Positions 7,972-15,500 of a stretch of 64,000 bases of DNA are shown piece by piece. The DNA comes from an uncultured Clostridia bacterium (GTDB taxonomy: Bacteria > Bacillota > Clostridia > TANB77 > CAG-508). Position numbers and translations under genes: made by a program. The DNA lies in assembly GCA_934130935.1 (NCBI GenBank), contig CAKOYQ010000006.1, positions 1 through 64,000 of the forward strand, read 5' to 3'. The notes under the pieces were generated by a model. The model was not told the DNA's origin. It was given only the letters and a program-made list of their open reading frames with translations, and did no database searches. Numbering within the stretch: the first letter of the stretch is position 1; the number at the start of each line of letters is the position of its first letter.

Positions 7972-10900
7972 ATGAATAAAGAAATTTTTGAGATAGAAAA
8001 TTTTAATATAATACAAGATGAAGAAAATTATTATTTTTTTAGAGCCTTAAATATGGTAGATAATAATGATATTGAACAAGGGATTACTACGCCTGAAAAT
8101 GGAAAGATTGACCGTATAAGAACAGACAGAGAAAGATATGAGGGTAAAACTAAGTATACGGAAGATTCTAAACTTACCTTAGAAGAAATATATGACCATA
8201 TAAAAATGCACTATAGAAAGGACACAAATTGTATATCACTTACAAACAATAGTAATGTTGCAGTGAATTATGGAAGAGGTTCATATAAGGATACATATGT
8301 TATGGTAAGAATTCCTAAAAAGGAATTTGGAGAAAAAACTGTAAATGCTGGACAATATATGTTACAAGAACTGTATTCTAGGATAGAACTATCAGTAAAA
8401 GAATTACCAGGAGATTTAAAAAGTAAAATTTTAGACATATTTTCAGAAATAGACATTACAAACGAAACAAAAGAGCTACAAAAAATAATTGCCAAGAGGT
8501 ATACAGCAAAAAATGGAGAAGTAAATGTAAATAAATCACATCCAAGTAAAGGAATTGCATATAGTTCACCAAAAGCAAGAATTAGTAGTTATCAATCTTT
8601 AAATGAAGAGCAATTATTAGAAGTTAATAAAGTATATGCAAAACTTGCAGTATTAGAAAATGAAAATATTTTAAAACATGTAATTCCACATTCATCTAAT
8701 TCAAAATTAAGAGAAACAATAGGAAATGCTTTCTCATCTACAGAAGTAATTCATTATGGTGAAATAAAACAAAATGAAATTATTGAAGTTCCCAAAGAAG
8801 CAGTTGATTTATTTGCTTTAATACAACAAATAGATGGAATTGATAAAAGTAAAGTAGAAGAAATTAAAAGAGCATTATTAATTGCTGTACAAAGCGGTAA
8901 AAAAATTCCTCAAGTACCAGAAAGTGAATTTTCTGTAAAAGATAACATTTCAATAGAAGAAATGTACGAACTAACTGAAGGAAAAGTAGAATATGGAAAA
9001 GCAAATTCCATTGTAAAAAACATGTTTTATTTGAGTAAGGCTAGGAAAAATGCAATAGCACTTTCAAATGCTTTGAATGAAATGTTAGAAAATGATTCAA
9101 AATTTGATGAAATTATACAGTATGTAAGAGAAAATGGATTTAGAGTAGAACCAGAAATAATATCAAGGAAAAGTGGCAAAGGAGTCAAATTAAGTGAATC
9201 TGTTAATTTAAATTTATCAAAAGATGAACAAATATTGATAGAAGAGATTAAAAAATTATCGTCTAGGGAGCTTGAAGATGTTTTACAAAATGGTGGATTT
9301 ACAAATATCCAAGACATTATAAGCAGAGTATGTTGGAATACAAGAAAAAAAGAACAAATAGATAAATCAAAATATTATGCAGAAGCTATAATTTCCCAAT
9401 ATGACTGGCAAGAAATTGGGATAGAAGAATTTAAAATTACTGAAAGAAATGAATTAATTAGAAGATTGCAAGATAAAAATTGTATAGAAATATATGAAAA
9501 ATTAAAACAGGCAGGCATAGAAGAAAAACAAATTCCAATGATTTTATTAAATATTGCCACAAGACAGGGATTTTATGAAGAATATGAAAAAGGTAACTTA
9601 GAACAATTACTAAATACAAGGCAAGATATATTACAAGATAAAATTAATATTGAGTTAGTAGAAAGATTTTTAGGGTATTATGACAGTGATATCCTAGGAA
9701 TTGATATTTATAAAAGAAAATATCAAGGGAGGGTTTTTGATAAGGTAAATAAGATATTTGAAGACCATAAATTTGCACAAGTGGTTTTGCCTACAGGAGC
9801 TGGAAAAAGTTTTGTTGCTTTAGCACAAATGCAAAAATATGCAAAAGAGCATCCAAATGAAAAAATGCTATATTTAGCACCACAAGATGAAATATTAAAT
9901 CAAATAAAAAGTTATGTTATAAAATATATACATGGAAAACAAGGTACAGTTGGGAAAGCTGAAGATGAAATAATTGCAGAAATATTTCCTAATGTAACGT
10001 TTGAGACATATTTAGGCTTACTTGCTAAAAGAGGTCAAGAAGTAATTAAAGAACAATATGGAATGATTGTATTAGATGAGCTACATAGGACAGGTGCAAA
10101 AGAATGGGAAGGAAAAGTTAATGATTTATTAGAAAGTCAAAGTGAAGATGTAAAAGTATTAGGAATAACAGCTACACCTGTAAGAGATGTTGACGGAAGA
10201 GACATGGCAAAAGAAACTGCTAGAAAATTAGGATATACTCAAGAGGAAATAAAACAAGGAAAATATTTAGCGAGTAATACAACACTAGAAACTGCAATTA
10301 GGTTAGGTTGGGTTGTAAACCCAAAACTTGTTTATTGTAAATATGATTTAATTTCATCAGATAAAATCGATGAATTAAAAGTAAAAATTGATAATATAGA
10401 AGATGAAACTAAAAGAGCAGAAGAATTACAAAGATATAATGAATTAAGACAAAAATTAAATAAGGAAATAGATGCAGAAATAGGAGAAGAAGCAAGAAAA
10501 AATCTTAATAGTGGAATAGGAAAAGAAGAAATTTTAAGACAAAATGTAAAAAAAGGTGGTAAATATATTGTATTTATTCCTGTAACAGACAAAGGTGATA
10601 TTGAAGATGAGGATGGAAATAGAATTGGAACCAAAACAGGAGAAGATAAGATAAAAGCTTATCAAGAATATCTTAATAAAGTATTTGAAGGAACAGATAT
10701 TGTACCACAATTACATTCATTACTTGGAAGCTATAGTAAAGAAAAAAACAAAGAAGAATTAGATACATTTGAGGCAGATAATTCAGATGATACTAAATTT
10801 ATGGTAGTAATGAATAAAGCAAATGAAGGATTACATATTGAAGGAGTAGATGGAATTATTTGGTTTAGAGCATTAGATGAAAATTCTAGAATTTTATATT

Positions 10901-12774
10901 TACAACAACTGGGGAGAACAATATATGCTTTAGATGAAGATAATCCATTACCAGATGATAAAAGACCAGTTGTAATAGATTTAGTAAATAATTCTTTGAC
11001 TGTTAAAATAGAAAAAGAATTTGAAAATTCTGAGCCAATAGATGATTTAGAAGCTTTAACTATTGTAATAGAATGGATAAATGAGCATGATGGGATGATT
11101 CCAAATAAAGAGAGTTCAAATAAACAAGAACAGCATTATTATGCAGTTTTAAGAAGCGTACAAAGTAAATATGGCAAATATTTAGATGGATTTGAAAAAT
11201 ATCCAGAATTAGATGATGAAGAAAGAAATAGAATACAAGAAATTATAGATTTAGCTAGTGAAATTGATTTATGGAATATAGATTTGCCTCAGATTCCTAA
11301 AACAAGAGGAAGTAAAGATGAGTTTAATCCATTTACAGTAGAGGGAATATTAAAAGATTTTGTTGAATTTGAGGATAAAATAAACAAAGTAAATCAATTA
11401 ACACCATTTGAAGAGGTAATGAAGTTTGCAAGGGAAAATGGAAGACTTCCAAAATATAAAAAAGAAAGAGCTTTGTATGAAAAATGGCTAAGAACAGATG
11501 AAAAGAAAAAAGTAGATAAATATGTTGGAAAAAAATTAGAGGAAATACCAGAAGAAGATAGAGAGCTAGTTGAATTAATTAGAGGTTATGGATATGGATT
11601 AACACCATTTGGGGAGGTAATGAAGTTTGCAAGGGAAAACGGAAGACTTCCCCAATATAGGGAAGAGAGTACTTTGTATCAAAAATGGCTAAAAACCGAG
11701 GAAAAGAAAAAAGTAGATAAGTATATTTGGAAAAAATTAGAGGAAATACCAGAAGAAGATAGAGAGCTAGTTGAAATAATTAGAAATTATGGATATGGAT
11801 TAAAAGGATTTGATGAAGTAATGAGGTTTGCAATGGAAAATGGAAGACTTCCCCAAGCTAGGAAAGAAGGAACTTTGTACCGAAAATGGTTTAAAAGCGA
11901 AGAAAAGAAAAAAATAGATAGTTATGAGGGAACAGAACTAAATAAAATACCAGAAGAAGATAGAGAGCTAGTTAAAATAATTAGAGGTTATGGATATGGA
12001 TTAGGGAATGGATTAACACCATTTGAAGAGGTAATGAAATTTGCAAGGGAAAATGGAAGACTTCCAAAAGATAGGAAAGAAAGAACTTTGTATAAAAAAT
12101 GGTTAAAAACCGAAGAAAAGAAAAAAGTAGATAAGTATGTTGGGAAAAAATTAGAGGAAATACCAGAAGAAGATAGAGAGCTAGTTGAAACAATTAGAGG
12201 TTATGGATATGGATTAGGGAATGAATCAACACCATTTGAAGAAGTAATGAAGTTTGCAAAGAAAAATGGAAGACTTCCAAAACATAGAAAAGAAGATGCT
12301 TTGTATCAAAAATGGTTAAAAACAGATGAAAAGAAAAAAGTAGATAAATATAAAGGAAGAAAAATAGATGAAATTCCAGAAGAGTATAGAGAGCTAGTTG
12401 AAAACATTAGAAGTTATGGATATGGAATAACACTATTTGAAGAAGTAATGAAGTTTGCAAGTGAAAATGGAAGACTTCCAAAATATAAAAAAGAAAGAGC
12501 TTTGTATCAAAAATGGCTAAGAACAGATGAAAAGAAAAAAGTAGATAAATATGTTGGGAAAAAATTAGAGGAAATTCCAGAAGAAGATAGAGAATTGGTT
12601 GAAACGATTAGAGGTTATGGGTATATACCAAGAAAGAAAAAAATAGTTTCTCAACAAATTGGTCAAGCAACATACTCATCAAGTACAGAAGAATGTGATC
12701 AAGCCCAGTCGGTTTTAGATGGAGTTGTAAGAAATGAATTGAAAAAAGGAGGAATAACACAAAATGATACCTAG
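7972..12774 (+). CDS. ADP-ribosyltransferase-like / SF2 helicase with six HA repeats
   Basis: A 1600-residue soluble protein. Residues 607-613 are a Walker A (PTGAGKS), 702-705 a DELH box, then GITATP and, in the second RecA lobe, LQQLGRTIYA, so it is an SF2 DEAD/DEAH-type nucleic-acid ATPase. Residues about 1143-1553 are six near-identical repeats of about 66-70 residues (EVMKFARENGRLP...EEDRELVE.IRGYGYG), which match the helicase-associated (HA) domain. Residues 1-285 resemble an ADP-ribosyltransferase fold: FRAL (R24), CISLT (88-92) and STEVIHYGEI with E258, in R-S-E order. That assignment is inference from motifs. Large fused helicases of this kind occur in mobile and defence contexts. 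The next gene overlaps by 11 bases, so the two are co-translated. Confidence 0.85.
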   Translation: MNKEIFEIENFNIIQDEENYYFFRALNMVDNNDIEQGITTPENGKIDRIRTDRERYEGKTKYTEDSKLTLEEIYDHIKMHYRKDTNCISLTNNSNVAVNYGRGSYKDTYVMVRIPKKEFGEKTVNAGQYMLQELYSRIELSVKELPGDLKSKILDIFSEIDITNETKELQKIIAKRYTAKNGEVNVNKSHPSKGIAYSSPKARISSYQSLNEEQLLEVNKVYAKLAVLENENILKHVIPHSSNSKLRETIGNAFSSTEVIHYGEIKQNEIIEVPKEAVDLFALIQQIDGIDKSKVEEIKRALLIAVQSGKKIPQVPESEFSVKDNISIEEMYELTEGKVEYGKANSIVKNMFYLSKARKNAIALSNALNEMLENDSKFDEIIQYVRENGFRVEPEIISRKSGKGVKLSESVNLNLSKDEQILIEEIKKLSSRELEDVLQNGGFTNIQDIISRVCWNTRKKEQIDKSKYYAEAIISQYDWQEIGIEEFKITERNELIRRLQDKNCIEIYEKLKQAGIEEKQIPMILLNIATRQGFYEEYEKGNLEQLLNTRQDILQDKINIELVERFLGYYDSDILGIDIYKRKYQGRVFDKVNKIFEDHKFAQVVLPTGAGKSFVALAQMQKYAKEHPNEKMLYLAPQDEILNQIKSYVIKYIHGKQGTVGKAEDEIIAEIFPNVTFETYLGLLAKRGQEVIKEQYGMIVLDELHRTGAKEWEGKVNDLLESQSEDVKVLGITATPVRDVDGRDMAKETARKLGYTQEEIKQGKYLASNTTLETAIRLGWVVNPKLVYCKYDLISSDKIDELKVKIDNIEDETKRAEELQRYNELRQKLNKEIDAEIGEEARKNLNSGIGKEEILRQNVKKGGKYIVFIPVTDKGDIEDEDGNRIGTKTGEDKIKAYQEYLNKVFEGTDIVPQLHSLLGSYSKEKNKEELDTFEADNSDDTKFMVVMNKANEGLHIEGVDGIIWFRALDENSRILYLQQLGRTIYALDEDNPLPDDKRPVVIDLVNNSLTVKIEKEFENSEPIDDLEALTIVIEWINEHDGMIPNKESSNKQEQHYYAVLRSVQSKYGKYLDGFEKYPELDDEERNRIQEIIDLASEIDLWNIDLPQIPKTRGSKDEFNPFTVEGILKDFVEFEDKINKVNQLTPFEEVMKFARENGRLPKYKKERALYEKWLRTDEKKKVDKYVGKKLEEIPEEDRELVELIRGYGYGLTPFGEVMKFARENGRLPQYREESTLYQKWLKTEEKKKVDKYIWKKLEEIPEEDRELVEIIRNYGYGLKGFDEVMRFAMENGRLPQARKEGTLYRKWFKSEEKKKIDSYEGTELNKIPEEDRELVKIIRGYGYGLGNGLTPFEEVMKFARENGRLPKDRKERTLYKKWLKTEEKKKVDKYVGKKLEEIPEEDRELVETIRGYGYGLGNESTPFEEVMKFAKKNGRLPKHRKEDALYQKWLKTDEKKKVDKYKGRKIDEIPEEYRELVENIRSYGYGITLFEEVMKFASENGRLPKYKKERALYQKWLRTDEKKKVDKYVGKKLEEIPEEDRELVETIRGYGYIPRKKKIVSQQIGQATYSSSTEECDQAQSVLDGVVRNELKKGGITQNDT
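11398..12627 (+). repeat. Six tandem HA-domain repeats within the helicase gene
   Basis: Six direct repeats of roughly 200 bases, highly alike at DNA level, for example the segment coding EVMKFARENGRLP. Units 3 and 4 are followed by a short LGN linker. Such identity favours unit gain and loss by recombination. Confidence 0.9.
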
Positions 12775-13210
12775 TAGATATAGAAATGCATATAAAGAAG
12801 TATATATAATATTAAGCTATTTAGATGAAGACGATTATAATAAAATTCCTCTTGAAGTAATAGATGCAATAGAAAATAATATGAATGAAGAATATGAATA
12901 TTACATGAATGAAGATATTGATTTATCTAATCAGCAGATGTTACCAGAAACAAAAGCAACATTATTTAATTTGTTTAGAGATTACTTATCAACACCAGAG
13001 CAAAAAGAAAAAATTATAAGAATGCAAAGAGAAGATAGACTAAAACTTGAAAGGCAAAAAGAGCAAAAATATGGACAGAATGTGTTTGAAAATAAAAAAG
13101 TTAAAGAAAAAACTATAAATGAATTTGAGGAAACAATATTACCTACAGAAGTAAAAAAATCTTTATTTGGAAAAATAATTGACTTTTTTAGAAATCTTTT
13201 TAAGTTTTAA
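12764..13210 (+). CDS. Small partner protein of the helicase, unknown function
   Basis: A 148-residue acidic then basic helical protein (MIPSRYRNAYKEVYIILSYL). It has a hydrophobic, aromatic-rich C-terminus (FGKIIDFFRNLFKF) that could be an amphipathic membrane-binding helix. It starts inside the helicase gene (11-base overlap) with AAAGGAGG just upstream at 12746-12753, so it is translationally coupled. From memory, similar short proteins starting MIPxxYRxAYxEV occur widely in Clostridia next to varied genes; I know of no assigned function. A regulator or antitoxin-like partner for the ADP-ribosyltransferase-like helicase is possible but unproven. Confidence 0.7.
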   Translation: MIPSRYRNAYKEVYIILSYLDEDDYNKIPLEVIDAIENNMNEEYEYYMNEDIDLSNQQMLPETKATLFNLFRDYLSTPEQKEKIIRMQREDRLKLERQKEQKYGQNVFENKKVKEKTINEFEETILPTEVKKSLFGKIIDFFRNLFKF

Positions 13211-13267
13211 TATGAAGTACCACCATACAAAGTTCGCTTTCAGCAAGAAATAGATAAATCTAAAATC

Positions 13268-13298
13268 AAAGAGGGGTCCTACTTTAGGCCCCCTTTAA
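13268..13298 (-). terminator. Terminator for the minus-strand phosphatase gene
   Basis: Read on the minus strand, GGGGGCCT and AGGACCCCT form a stem with an AAAGT loop, followed by CTTTGATTTT. The stop codon is at the stem base. It may also stop the convergent helicase operon. Confidence 0.65.
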
Positions 13299-13822
13299 AA
13301 AGTAATTTCAAAAATTTCAGCAGGTTTTATATCTCCACAATCACAAATAGATTGAAAAGCTATTTTATGAGCAACTACAATTACAGTATCATATTTTTCT
13401 TTGTATTTATCAATAACAGACATAACTCTGTTTTTTAATTGTTCTTTGGTTTCCCATTTCCTTTTTTCTTCATTTGGGTGTACGCCATTATTTTCGACAT
13501 AATCTTTATAGTATTTTTTCATTTCAGTACTATTTTTGTATTGAAATGTAAGGTCTGGTTGCCATTCCCTTATATCTGGTTCAACTACAATTTCAAGCCC
13601 TGTTTCCCTAGATATTATGCATGCTGTTTGCAATGCTCTTGTGTATGGAGAAGATACGATAATCTGTGCATTTTTTAATCTAACGTTTTTTGATGTTTTT
13701 ATAACGTCTTTTATTTTACCTTGTTTCAATGGTGCTAAATCATGTCCGTGTCCTATAAATCCGTGAGCATCTCCATATGTATAATCTGGTTCACCGTGTC
13801 TAATTAAATAAAATTTTGCCAT
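13295..13822 (-). CDS. Histidine phosphatase family protein
   Basis: A 175-residue phosphoglycerate-mutase-fold phosphatase. The phosphohistidine motif LIRHGEP is at the N-terminus, the SSPYTRALQTA motif follows, and VVAHKIAF carries the second histidine near the C-terminus. The ATG at 13822 is preferred because GGAGGG (13829-13834) lies six bases upstream; the ATG at 13828 touches that site. The substrate cannot be told from sequence. It is monocistronic on the minus strand and convergent with the helicase pair. Confidence 0.88.
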   Translation of the reverse strand: MAKFYLIRHGEPDYTYGDAHGFIGHGHDLAPLKQGKIKDVIKTSKNVRLKNAQIIVSSPYTRALQTACIISRETGLEIVVEPDIREWQPDLTFQYKNSTEMKKYYKDYVENNGVHPNEEKRKWETKEQLKNRVMSVIDKYKEKYDTVIVVAHKIAFQSICDCGDIKPAEIFEITF

Positions 13823-14043
13823 ATTCATCCCTCCAATTAATATAATTAAAATTTAAGTGTTTTTTTGTATTTTATTATATTTGTCTGCTTTTTTCAATGT
13901 TTTTTTATGTTTTAGTGATATAGAACTTCAATTAGAGAAAGAACCTGTTTGGGGTATGTTGATAGAAATTAACATAATCATTCTAGCACATTTTTCTTTT
14001 ATTATCGCTAATTTTGTGATATACTTTGAAAGCGAGGTGAAAT

Positions 14044-14529
14044 ATGAACGAACAAATACATTGTAATTTAGAAGAAACTGAAATTATATTACAAAATATA
14101 AATAATGATGATAGTATTGAGTTTTCTCAATGGACTAAAGATAAAGCAAATTTAAGATATAACTCTGAAATGCCTAAATTTCCTATATATAATAATTTCA
14201 TTTATTGGTGTAATTTAGGACTTAACATTGGTAGTGAACAAAATAAATTAAGACCTGCTTTAGTTGTAAAAACTTCTTCTGCCTCTCCAGTTTGTACAAT
14301 ATTACCATTAACTTCAAAAAGATTAAATGATAATTATTGGTATCACATAGATTTAGAAGAAATTGATTCAACTGTATTAGTAGAACAATTAAGAGTTGTA
14401 AGTAAAATAAGATTTGCTAATCCTTATAGAAAAAAAGGAACTTTAGTAACTATATCTCAAAATGACTGGAATAAAATCAATGAACAGTTAGAAAGTTTAT
14501 ATAGATTACGTCCTTTACAAAATCAATAA
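14044..14529 (+). CDS. MazF/PemK-like toxin-family protein
   Basis: 161 residues. After about 45 unrelated N-terminal residues it shows the PemK/MazF core: YWCNLGLNIGSEQNKLRPALVV (a G-E-K-RP loop), TILPLTS and VVSKIRF. Family members are mRNA interferases in type II toxin-antitoxin systems, and the same fold occurs in type III ToxN. No antitoxin gene is visible upstream (13829-14043 holds only a TATACT-like -10 and an AGGTG ribosome site). Two small-RNA-like hairpin units follow immediately at 14582-14765. Family call firm, activity unknown. Confidence 0.8.
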   Translation: MNEQIHCNLEETEIILQNINNDDSIEFSQWTKDKANLRYNSEMPKFPIYNNFIYWCNLGLNIGSEQNKLRPALVVKTSSASPVCTILPLTSKRLNDNYWYHIDLEEIDSTVLVEQLRVVSKIRFANPYRKKGTLVTISQNDWNKINEQLESLYRLRPLQNQ

Positions 14530-14546
14530 TTTTTATTGCTAAATAC

Positions 14547-14575
14547 TTGATTTATATGTAAAAATAGTTTATAAT
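14547..14575 (+). promoter_or_regulatory. Promoter for the first small-RNA-like unit
   Basis: TTGATT (14547-14552), 17 bases, TATAAT (14570-14575). No reading frame with a ribosome site follows, but a hairpin and a terminator do. It shares AATACTTGATTT with the rpsO and efp promoters. Confidence 0.7.
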
Positions 14576-14581
14576 TAAGTT

Positions 14582-14655
14582 AATAAAACATTAGTGTCCA
14601 TCCCTTATGGGATGTAATCATTGTAATCCGATAGCCCAAAAGGCTATCGTTTTTT
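14582..14655 (+). ncRNA. Candidate small RNA, unit A
   Basis: The predicted transcript of about 74 bases begins after the promoter at 14547. It contains CATTAGTGTCCAT, a hairpin CATCCC/GGGATG, then TCATT, then a terminator of stem CGATAGCC/GGCTATCG (14629-14649) and TTTTTT. A second unit of the same design follows. No known RNA family is recognised. Confidence 0.5.
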
Positions 14656-14689
14656 ATACATAAAAATATTGTTTTTAAATATACTAATA

Positions 14690-14768
14690 TTACATTAGTG
14701 TCCATAGTTTTTATGCTATGAAAGTCATTAAGAAACGGAGAGAGTTTTTTTGTTCTCGCCGTTTTTAT
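14690..14768 (+). ncRNA. Candidate small RNA, unit B
   Basis: The unit repeats CATTAGTGTCCAT (14693-14705) of unit A, then has a different hairpin CATAG/CTATG, then GTCATT, then a terminator-like GGAGAGAG...GTTCTCGCC ending in T. A TATACT -10 lies at 14680-14685, but the -35 is poor. Confidence 0.4.
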
Positions 14769-14792
14769 ATGATTATATCTATAAAATTATTT

Positions 14793-15038
14793 TTATAATA
14801 ACTTCATTAAGATTTTACTATTTGCTTTTCTTATGATATCAACAATTATACTATATGCATCATATATTTGACCTTCAAAAAATATTTTCTGTCTTATATT
14901 TTCTTCTTGTTGCAGTTGATTAAAAACCTCATCAAATTTTTTATCATGTTCTAATAATTTATGTTCTACACTTGTTAATCTTTCAAATATTTGTCCATTA
15001 CGCATTAGAAATTTTCGCATTTCTACAAATGCATTCAT
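14793..15038 (-). pseudogene. Remnant of an ORF6N (KilA-N type) domain protein, C-terminal piece
   Basis: The 81-residue reading (NAFVEMRKFLMRNGQIF...FFEGQIYDAYSIIVDIIRKA) matches the region after the ORF6N domain in prophage and mobile-element proteins. The DNA-binding N-terminal domain and the usual continuation after the IIRKA segment (an IDNYVD-like stretch) are missing. It ends near a duplicated tRNA-Leu 3' segment, consistent with the scar of an integrated element. Not expected to be functional. Confidence 0.6.
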
Positions 15039-15065
15039 AATATTTATATATTTTTATCTTGTTAA

Positions 15066-15085
15066 TTTGGTACCGTTGGTGGGAC
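15066..15085 (-). repeat. 20-bp duplication of the tRNA-Leu 3' end
   Basis: TTTGGTACCGTTGGTGGGAC is identical to 15237-15256, the 3' end of tRNA-Leu. Duplicated tRNA 3' ends are typical attachment-site scars. The 150 bases between can fold: GTGGGAC/GTCCCAC ends, AAAAATAGTCC/GGACTATTTTT, and GTTTCG...CGAAAC. Confidence 0.7.
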
Positions 15086-15202
15086 CACTCGCACCCGCGT
15101 CACAAAAATAGTCCACAGGACTATTTTTACCTACGTTTCGGCTGGCCCCAGACCAGCACGAAACTTGGCACGTTCCTTTTCGAGTCCCACTTTTTAAATT
15201 TT

Positions 15203-15236
15203 ACAAAAAAAATGTAACCGAAGTTACATTTTTTGC
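15203..15236 (-). terminator. Terminator after tRNA-Leu
   Basis: On the minus strand AAAATGTAAC and GTTACATTTT form a stem with a TTCG loop, followed by a T run. The hairpin is symmetric enough to work in both directions. Confidence 0.8.
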
Positions 15237-15238
15237 TT

Positions 15239-15321
15239 TGGTACCGTTGGTGGGACTCGAACCCACATGGTTTCCCGCTGGATTTTGAGTCCAGTGCGTC
15301 TGCCAATTCCGCCACAACGGC
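15239..15321 (-). tRNA. tRNA-Leu, anticodon CAA
   Basis: On the minus strand: acceptor GCCGTTG/CAACGGT, D-arm with AATTGGCAGACGC, anticodon stem CTGGA/TCCAG with loop CTCAAAA (anticodon CAA), a long class II variable arm, T-loop GGTTCGAGTCC, and an encoded CCA. An 18-bp segment around the 5' end (CGCCACAACGGCATATA on the plus strand) is duplicated in tandem at 15310-15344. Confidence 0.95.
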
Positions 15322-15433
15322 ATATACGCCACAACGGCATATATATTATATGTAAAAATTTCAAAATGTTTTTACATATTAAACATATTATCATAAAAAG
15401 AAAATTTTGTCTAGTCCCAAAATGCATTTTCTA

Positions 15434-15462
15434 TTGACTATTTGGAAAAATTAATGTATTAT
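15434..15462 (+). promoter_or_regulatory. Promoter for clpE
   Basis: TTGACT (15434-15439), 17 bases, TATTAT (15457-15462). I see no CtsR-type heptad repeat (GGTCAAA) in the leader. Confidence 0.65.
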
Positions 15463-15500
15463 ATATAATATTAGATAAAAGAAAAGAGGAAAATTAATAT

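Noticed and set aside
13857..14043. Antitoxin gene upstream of the MazF-like protein
   Set aside because: The only reading frame there has no ribosome site and no antitoxin-like sequence.
15127..15427. Two minus-strand reading frames (one reading MAELADALDSKSSGKP)
   Set aside because: They are translations of the tRNA-Leu gene, a familiar artefact; no ribosome site.
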